Shown here one piece after another: positions 55,226 through 64,000 of a stretch of 64,000 bases of DNA. The position numbers were made by a program, and so were the translations under genes. Origin of the DNA: Trichoplax sp. H2 (Eukaryota; Placozoa; Uniplacotomia; Trichoplacea). The notes beneath the pieces are model-generated. The model was not told where the DNA came from, made no database searches, and saw only the letters and a list, made by a program, of their open reading frames with translations. The first letter of the stretch is position 1. Every line of letters begins with the position of its first letter. The stretch spans positions 372,001 to 436,000 of the forward strand of contig NOWV01000026.1 of assembly GCA_003344405.1 (NCBI GenBank), in the 5' to 3' direction.

Positions 55226-58200
55226 TTATATTTTTGCCAAGCATTGTTCAACCACAGCTCGTTTATTCGGCGGCATAGCAGATAATAGTTCTTGTTTTTC
55301 TTGATCAGAAACAGACTTTGGATTGTCTTGCAAACGACGCATAATATCATTTAAATTAACCTTAATCTTGGTAGTGGGCGCTGTAACAACATCATTTCCC
55401 GAAGAAGACGGTGTATTAGATCTCGAAGACTGAATGGGTTGTCCTACTCTTTGCGTTTCAGCAATCTTACCAACAACTTGAGAGTCGGCGACGTTTGAAG
55501 GGGACATTTGTTCGCTGGTAGATTGAGAGGCTTGAGGAGATTTCGTAGTAGGCTGTTGAGCTTGTACTTTCTTTTCGCTATTAGCTGGTGGCGAAGCTGT
55601 AGATACTTTCGTGGCTCTTTGCTGAATCTGTTTTGGTCCTTGAACATTTGACTGGCTTGAGGTAGGAGATTCTGGCGAAGACTGAGCTGCTTTTTCCACC
55701 ATTGCAACTGTTCGGATTTCCGATTTCGACGGATTACTAGCTGCAGGAGTGCTAAATTGATTTTTCTTCCGATTGTATACACTAGATCTTTGCACTAGAC
55801 CTGACGAGCGGCTGGCAGAAGTCGCTTGACCAGCTACTATAAATCATAGAATCTTTAGTTTCGAATTAAAATATTCGAATATTTGATACTTTGATTCTCC
55901 GATCACAATCAATTATAATACGGGAGACATGCACATCAGAAAAGTATGAAGTCAAATATTCATTCTCTTACCCCCTGCAGATATGTAAGGTAGTAGACGC
56001 TTCATTGTATCTTTCGCCTATAACCAAATAAAAATTAAAACAACCATTTAATTTTCGCGAGGTACTCATTTTACGTTCATTAATACCGGAAATACGGAAA
56101 TTATACTAGTCATATCCACTAATTAATTATTAAAATCTAGTGGGATTTGTTGTTTGTTAAAATATAGTGCATGTTTATAGAGATTAAGTACATTTTACGC
56201 ACCATATAATATTGTGAACGTTATGTGATGATCATGATGTGTAAACAGCTCGAACTGTTGCTAATGATTATGATCATCGTCATACAGTAATTGCTATTAG
56301 CTTAGGCGTGAACGCGATCAAGCGTTTACTGTTTCGTTTAAGATGAAGTTACATAATGACTTGTAGTACGACAACTAGACTGCATTTATATTATAGATTG
56401 AACCTAATGTATTGTGCGTTAATCCATGACAGACTATGGTATTTAATATTGAAATAGTTGAAAGATGCATTTATCTCATATTAATCTTTAATTTCTATCA
56501 AGTTAAGGTAGTATTCACGGTCCAGTATCCTTTTAGATTTAACAGTTTAGATATTATTTAGGTCTATCTTAGAATTGGTTTTTAAAAGCCTTACTTGATA
56601 TAATTCAACCCGTAGATCATTACTCAGGTCCTTATAATTAGTTGATAGGCTTTTAAAATATGCTATGGCCAAGCTAAACGATGAAGCAAGATATAATATA
56701 CCACGCCAGTTATAAATATAATGAAGCATTTTATGATTATTACTCGATATTGTATCAAGCTTACCATAATAAGATAATAACAGGAATGATAACATGGGCG
56801 CTTGTTATCTGTTCAAAAATAAAGGTCAAGGCCCCGCTATTAGGACTCCTAATGTATTTATCTACGATTAGGTTCAAAGCGGTCGCATTTCCAGTTATAT
56901 TGGTGTTAGTTAAGCTATTATATGAAATATAGACATAAAAATTACTGATTAGAAATATTTCCTAAGGATCTAAGTGCACCGAAAATATGTTTCTGAACGT
57001 AGTTCTACGACATGCTTTGTACAGCGTTTCATTTCTTATTCAATTTATCGTAACAAATACCGATATCTCTAGAGAAAGAAAAAAGTGAATATATAAGACT
57101 TACTACACTTGAAATGGCCCACAATCCGGTGATAAGGCAAAGCTATACCAGCAACATTGTAAAATAGAATTAAAATGATGGAATAACCCGTGAGCCTGTA
57201 TTATCAATGACAATATTTCATATCTTGTAATAAAATACGGATAACAGAATGTGTTTACATGAAGTAATAATGGTTGTACAGTATGTACAATTCTACCAAA
57301 GACGATCTATAACTTAGAATATTAATCGAAATAATTTACATACTTGGAAATGATAATACCATAGAAAATTGTAGTGATAAATAACATCAAGAGACTGATT
57401 AAGTAATATGTGCCCAGAGTGCTTGTAGCTGTAAATACTGTATTTGGCAATACGGTACATGTCATAACCGACCAGCCTTTTAAGTAGAATATCACCAAAT
57501 TTTTAAATAGAGCTAGGATGGGTAAAAAAGGTGAAAAAAACATTCCAAGCCTGATCCGATTGCAAAAACAAAAATAATACAATAATTACAAAATAGATTT
57601 CGATAAATCATAATATTTGGTTAAGTTAGAACTTGCAAATATTCAGCTTTCTTTTAATAAGGCAATTATAAGTATTTGTTACGGCATCAAACTCCAATCG
57701 AGTATTAGTAATATAGCAATGTGAAGTAGCATCAAATACAGTTAAATAAATACATATTTACGAAAGAAAAGCTAGGTATTTATTCGGATCTAAGTTGTTG
57801 CTCTTACCAAGTTAAGCCTTGCGAATAAACGATTTGTAAAATGCTTTGAGCCACAGTAAAAGTCGGATAAGGAGGCTAATTGATGTTAAAATTAAAGTAA
57901 TTAGCACTGCTAGAAAACGATAAAAATTCAATTTTTGGTGTAAAGTAACTGATTTTGTTTACTACTAACTTAAGCAAAGATAAACTCGCAAGAAAATCGA
58001 TTGATACAATGATAGTACCGCAATTTACTTTATATATGAAATTATTCTTAATAATAATTCGAGTACCGAAGCGAATTCAAAACTCAATTAAATACAACAT
58101 ATTTACAGGAAACGTAAACGAAATTAACTACGATTTAAAATACGGACCTCTTTTTTTGTTCGGCAAGCTGGTAAACATCGAACTAGTCCGGCTCTCACAA

Positions 58201-61200
58201 AGTCACCAATTAATACCCCACTAATAACGCTAATTAGATCGATAGTTGAAACTTTAAACAACTCTTGACCAACTGTACTTTCCCAACACTTTCCAATGTT
58301 TTGGCTGCCAGATGCTAAGCGGCATACCTCTCCCGGTGCAAAGAAATTTGTAAGCTTAATGGAATTTGACTAGCGATACAAAATATAAAGTGGAACCATA
58401 TTACTAATTACATACGATCTATTTTTAATATCCACTTGTAACTGCATTGAAAAATTTGATATATGCTGCAGTTATGACTAATTTTTACACTGACCAGCGG
58501 AGTTACGGAAACAATTGATATAACCAATACACTTAGATTAAACAAGTACATGATCATGACCCTGTAGCAATTAAACAAAAGTTTAGAATGAATTTTTTAT
58601 CGTATTTGAAGAGTAAATAAACTAAGCAAGCAAATCTACTTTCGGATATTTTACAAATGAAGAAATAGTTTCAGTAAGCCAAATTAATTTCTATCTTATG
58701 CATGGTATGATTCTAGCTCAAATTACGATACATACTTTATCCGGTATTCATAGATTAAAGATTTAGTTCGATACATATAAATGAACATGATTGGCTTTCA
58801 TTCAATTACCGAAATATTTTCAGTTTCAATTTTGTTTGCTGTTTATAATCCTCAAGGGTAGAGTAAACATCGAATAGTACTGGTGAAATAGCGTTGCATA
58901 GAGCAAGTACGATGGATACCTATAAATCACAAATTTCGACATACTTTTAACTTTATTAAGGTTAAATACTGCTATTGACTATTACTTAGATAATTACACA
59001 TATAAAATAAGGGACTGATTAACAAGCTATAGAACAATGACTGCAACCAGCTCTTCTCTCACTCAATTGAAGGTCATTATTTCAAATATAACATTCGCTA
59101 TTTTGAACCGCAGTAATTATGTAACTAACCAAATATCTCACGATTATATTGGTATGATCTTTTAAGTTGCACTCGTATTGAATTAGGGTGTAAAGAATAA
59201 GTGTTCCGCATCCTAGCCATGTCATGATCACCAATAACCATGCAATAATCCTTCGGATATATTTTATGAATCTAATTTTTCATTGTTTATAAATTTCTTA
59301 GACAGGCGCATTTACGCAATAGATCAGCATGAATATTCAGAAACTATCAAGATCAGAATTGCATATGACAATATAATTATAGTACAGTATGAGATTTCCA
59401 AGACAAGAGATTAGTTAGTAGTGTAACAAAAATACCGGTGTAAAATTGATAACTCGAATATGTACTACTACAGTACTTACATTCCATAGTTTTTGCTCTC
59501 TCGAACATCTCGTAAATCTCCAAGCAATTCCTGCGTAGATTTATTTTTTACATTACTTAGTGCTAGTAAAGCAAGTAGTAACTCCATATGGATTACGTAT
59601 TATTACGATCGAGGCCTGTAATTTTAAAATATCTGAATGGGATACTAACCGTAAATTCTGTCCTAAGGGACTGTTTCTTTGAAATGGCATTGCCTTCGTT
59701 ATTAATTAAGAAATCCCAGTTAGTGCACAATTTCCATATAAAATTGAAATTAGTGCTGGTAACTATCGATATCTTTGTCGTCTTCTTTCGGCTTTGTGCA
59801 ATTCTAGAAGTAAATTGGATTTAATAGACTTGATACAATCGAAATGAAAGATAGTAATCTTGCTACGACGGTACTTGTAGCCATGAACAACCAGTAAATG
59901 TGTAAATCGGTATATCGCTATATTATTTAGTAGTCTATGATGCAGTAGAATACAATGGAAACTAAGGTGGAAAATATACAACATAAAACTATCAAATACT
60001 TCTTTTTAAATACTAAATGCATCACTAGTTAGCAAAATTTCCTATATTTTCAATAACAATATTAAGGGATCAAAATTTATAAATGGCAAACCTTATTAAC
60101 AAAAACGCGTAGCTGAATATATAAGCTCCTGTTGTAGTCAAGAAGTAAGCCAGCGGCAAATTGTATCTTTCAATATTTTTATGCGGAAAGGCAGTGTAAT
60201 TGCCAAAAAAAAGTATGGAATATCGAATAGGGCCCTAAAAAACAATACAGCAGGTTACTTCTATATGTTTACTAAGAATTGTCTATGACGTTACAGTATT
60301 CTCGTAAGGTAGGCACTGATGTCATAAATTCCCGCTCATAATGGTCACAGCTACGCTTTATAGAACAAGAGTATGCTAATTGGAAGTATTTCTTCAAATT
60401 AAGTATCATTTATGTACCTGCTAACATATATATTACATCTTATTAACTTTAATTTAGTGAGATTAAACTTAAAATGCAATTAAAATAGCATATCTTAACA
60501 CTTTACTGTATTTACGGTTTCAGTGATCTACATGCAGTACTTATCTGAAGTTTTTTAAATTAGGGTTGCGATTAGCCCAACTATAGAATATTAAAATTGT
60601 AAACTTACCTGAAAGTTAAGTACAGTCGCTATTCGATCATCTGTAAGGGCAGCAGCAGGAATAGTTGTATCTGTTGCATTAAATAAATACAGCTACAAAT
60701 TCAAAAATAAATTAGAACTTTGAGCACAATATTGGTGGGAAGTAATTATATGATCTAGTTAGTTTGAAGTCCTTATAAGAAACAATAAACATAACCTTAT
60801 ATTTATTAAATTAGCAGGCTAAATTTTTATGCAAAACTCCCTATATAGGCATTAGATCGGCTAAGAAATGACACTGCAAGCAATTTTTGAATAACACGAT
60901 CATGTTCGTAATACGATTTAGTAATACCTTTGGTACAACGACAAATCCCACAAAAAAGAGAGAAAGTACAAGGTTAAGTAAAAATACTCCTCTTACGAAT
61001 ATAAAGTAAGAGGCTACAATAGAACCAAAGAAACCTAGACATTAGCAGAAGAAATTAAATCGCCATTAGCTGATCGCTACGAAAGCTTACTAAATAATGG
61101 TATAATCCAGTTATAATGTCTTTTGACAGCTAGCCACTTTCATTAATTTTATTTTATATCAGAGAATGAATTGATGGAATAGAATAGAATATTTCTAGAT

Positions 61201-63183
61201 TCAGTTTATATTTTCTTGTTGTAGCACCTAATGTTAATCTATTGTAATGACTAAAAGCAGATTTCAAAATTCTAATAAAACTAGCAATTATAAGTATTTT
61301 CTCTGAATATCATTTTCACTAACTATGCAGTGTGATATGCTGTATTTTGAATTACAAACACTGCTTTGAGTAGTTCCAAAGCGAATGTTATTGTAGTTAC
61401 TGTGTTGAGATCATCAATTAGCTAAAGTAATATTAACATAATGTGGTAACAATAGCCAATCTGACTGGTTATAAAAAATATTTAGCCCCTGTTAAATGAA
61501 CTAGTGTTAGGTAACCGTAAAGTGAGGACATTAAGTATCTTTGTGATAGTAATTTACATGACTACTATCAGTACAAGATTAGCATCAAATCGATGTGATC
61601 CGATTAGAATTGAAATTTGCGAAATTGGGTTTTAGTTGCTAATGTTTTAACTTTAAGGATAAGATTTGATAAATGCCTTATAATTAAGCGCTGCATTACT
61701 CTAATATGTTCTAACATTTTATATATTTTAGAAACCACATTTGGAGTTATAAGCCACAACTACTGTATCAGGTGATTCAATCAAAAATATTTTGGAGAAA
61801 TGTATGCGTCGACAATAGAATGGATTAGATATCCTGTATCTTCAACGAGTTTGATCGAATATCTACATGTATCATCAGCTTTGAGCTACACTGATATATA
61901 AAGTACTAAAATTTAATGAATTAAAATCAATATAGAAAAATAGAAAGTATCGTAGCTTACATTCTATAGCTTTAATCCTTTCGCGCCATATTTTGTACCC
62001 AAAGAGCAAGTTTCCCAACCATCGAACAAGCTTCTTACCCAACTACAAAGTATACATAAAAATATAGACGTAAGCAATCATCGCAGCTTAAGGCATTTAT
62101 GAAGGAAAATTACAGAGTTACGGTAAAAATAAACTTTTCTATCATCTAGAAAATTTTAATTATTATGAACAGATATCTGCAGTATATATTTTCTTTTTCT
62201 TGAGTAAAGATAACATAAATTTCTACATACCCCTCTGGAATATTGATAATCCGCTGAGTTACGGGAAGTACTACCGGTTTGCTTTTGTACATAAGATTTA
62301 TGTAATCTAGTGAATAGAACATATTTTAAAGTTACCGTCACTATATTGAGAATTGAAAACTAAAACAGTTATGATTTCGATTGCTATAGTGAATGGTTTA
62401 AATATTATCGATAGGGCTTTTACATTTATCTGATTTTTCTTTCACTAGTTGGCCTATCTATCTATCGATATATGTTAGTTGTTACTCGTATAGATTATTA
62501 AAAGTTTGTTGTTTGTTTTTTAGTCGAGTAAAAGGGAAACGTAGCTATAGAATTCAATCAAAAAATATCAAATATTGTAATGGCGCATTTTAATTGTGAA
62601 AACTATTTCTCATTGATTATATTATAGGAATGTAATAAGTAAAGGGATGAATCAATCAAGATATTACCCAGTGATGTCATACAACTTACTCTAATAATTC
62701 CTCTTTCTTAGCATAAGGCCATGGCAATTCTTTGACTATACTAATAATCTCGTATTGCAATTCCTTCTTTTTCAAAAGCAAATCATTGCTATCGAGGCTA
62801 TTCCAGTGGAAGATTGGTTTTATATATTCTTCCTCAACGCTGTAACGATTATTTAAAGTAAACATTATTTAATCAAAAATTCGAAATAGATGCTGTACAT
62901 TATAAATTTTAATGCCCTGTTTATAAAAATTAAATTATAAAGTTTATCAAAGAAAAACTTAAGACGATCAATCACTAATTTGTTACCGCGTAAATGTAAC
63001 AAATAAATCTGACGCCCTTTATAGAAAATCAGGTTTACTTCTATATTTTTACCTTTCGAGGTTGCCACTATAGGGCCTTCTTAATGCTTTAATAAGGAAT
63101 CCCGGTTGTAAAGTTAGCAGTTGTCTTTCTTGCTCACTGTATCGGTCATCTAGAACGAGGGTTAAAGTTTTGAATATAATCAT
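55226..63183 (-). CDS. Transmembrane channel-like (TMC) protein with long Ser/Pro tail
   Basis: TMC proteins are TMEM16-like ion channel subunits, including the hair-cell mechanotransduction pore. Twenty-one exons close exactly to 864 residues: 63053-63183, 62690-62839, 62231-62306, 61961-62042, 60928-61034, 60609-60692, 60092-60234, 59650-59755, 59481-59530, 59130-59271, 58810-58919, 58495-58561, 58148-58354, 57808-57875, 57344-57550, 57109-57142, 56946-57004, 56765-56800, 56595-56673, 55972-56017, 55226-55836. Signatures: first helix SYFIFVRGVFLLN (about 153), YNLPLAYFLTTTGAY, NWDFLI, the TMC-domain CWESTVGQELFK (439-450), IVYSQGLTW, GMFFSPFLP, DCGPF (583-587), last helix HVIIPVIILLWCLAIAYF. 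From about residue 630 a 235-residue cytoplasmic tail is rich in Ser, Pro, Gln and Lys, ending in a helical segment (NLNDIMRRLQDN...PPNKRAVVEQCLAKI). The start at 63183 is the first in-frame ATG, but an acceptor at 63154 would allow an upstream exon outside the window. Subfamily uncertain; the WSVM...VF.A.S region is nearest TMC1-3. Confidence 0.9.
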
Positions 63184-64000
63184 AAAGTAGAATTACTAAA
63201 GTTATAGTTATTATGGTAATGGTTTAACATTTTTACTATCTAAGCTGTGCTTGATAGCATGAGTGTATCGCTATTTATAACACTTTTTTAAGTCTGGGCT
63301 ACTGTCCTTCAGGAATATAAGTGATACATCAGCAGATATTAAACAACACTTTGCAAACCTTATTAAGATATACAAGCGCTTACTTATCCTACGAACTTAG
63401 TATCACCTTATTCATAAATAGCCCTAATCTAGTTTCTAGATTAAAGCTAAGACTAAGAGGTAATTAACTCTAACGAAACGTTTTTATAGTAAAGATAAGT
63501 AACACCAAACTCTATGGAGAACATCTCGTAAATCTTTCATTAATAAGTTTTAGGAAAGTTTTCAACTAATAACGTCAAGTTGACATTCCGAACGGATTTT
63601 AGTAATTGAATTATTGACTACTACTTCTAATTTAAATATCGATAGCTATAGTCGAATACAGAACGACAGGTAGTTTTCATTGAGCAAACAGTAAGGCTTT
63701 GCAACGTGATGTTTGCCTTACAGGAAATTAAAAATTTGGTAGTTGTCTTGCTCTGTGGATTGAAGCAAAGCTAGAAGGAATTTTTGCCTCATAGTTTAAT
63801 AGTAAGAAATTGTAGTTTTAAATGAAATACTAGGATTGAAAGATATCAGTTTAAAACCATTGCACCGACACTAAAGAATTAAATCATCAAATTACTACTC
63901 TGAATTTTTTATTGTAATCAATGATTTAAATTCAGTCAAAATTGCGATATAGATTGCTCATATAAATAAGATTTTATATTATCATAGAGATTAAGAACAA
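63184..64000. other. 5' flank of the TMC gene
   Basis: No ORF or exon is supported and there are no TACAG arrays. It holds either the TMC promoter or, if the N-terminus is longer than modelled, part of a first intron. Confidence 0.45.

Noticed and set aside
55444-55782. 112-codon open frame overlapping the TMC tail exon in another frame
   Set aside because: The frame used by the TMC model has the longer ORF, exact splice phase, and a plausible low-complexity tail ending in an ordered helix. The overlap reflects the repetitive Ser/Gln/Pro codons.
62865-63068. 67-codon minus ORF beginning ATGGCAACC
   Set aside because: It overlaps the first modelled TMC exon in a different frame and runs through its donor; it is a shadow.

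Overview
The window is nuclear DNA of an animal. It is AT-rich and carries compact multi-exon genes (introns of about 50-400 bp, GT-AG with one likely GC-AG), and every gene I recognise is a metazoan family. Compact introns, low GC and gene content suggest an early-branching animal, most likely a placozoan of the Trichoplax/Hoilungia type. That assignment is inference. I see no tRNA, rRNA, CRISPR array or intact transposon. I rebuilt the genes by hand from splice sites, reading phase and remembered family sequences. In every spliced model the exon phases close exactly.

Layout. 1-3387 (+): adenylate kinase 8, 5' end outside the window. 4682-7854 (-): an unrecognised 488-residue protein with one N-terminal membrane helix. 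7855-20422: 12.5 kb without a supportable gene, holding a 42-bp-arm hairpin and a 229-bp tandem duplication. 20423-21424 (+): an 87-residue protein made almost only of two GoLoco motifs. 21425-28809: mostly empty, with a possible lone terminal exon and a small membrane ORF. 28810-31637 (+): CFAP77-like ciliary microtubule inner protein. 33957-38700 (-): GPR107/GPR108-like seven-helix protein in 19 exons. 41057-42992 (-): PPIL3 cyclophilin. 44357-47752 (+): kynurenine aminotransferase (KYAT1-like). 48678-50237 (-): SLC35A3-like UDP-GlcNAc transporter. 51111-53576 (+): NELF-B. 55226-63183 (-): a TMC (transmembrane channel-like) protein in at least 21 exons with a long Ser/Pro-rich tail.

Functions. 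There is no operon or pathway cluster; neighbours look unrelated. AK8 and CFAP77 both point to motile cilia. GPR107 and SLC35A3 act in the Golgi, PPIL3 and NELF-B in nuclear RNA processing and transcription, and TMC at the plasma membrane.

The most striking non-coding signal is a 5-bp repeat, (TACAG)n with its reverse complement (CTGTA)n, which makes nested GTAC-centred palindromes. Its dense clusters sit just upstream of four gene starts (GoLoco gene, GPR107, the PPIL3/KYAT1 divergent gap, the SLC35A3/NELF-B divergent gap), which suggests promoter-associated satellite DNA.
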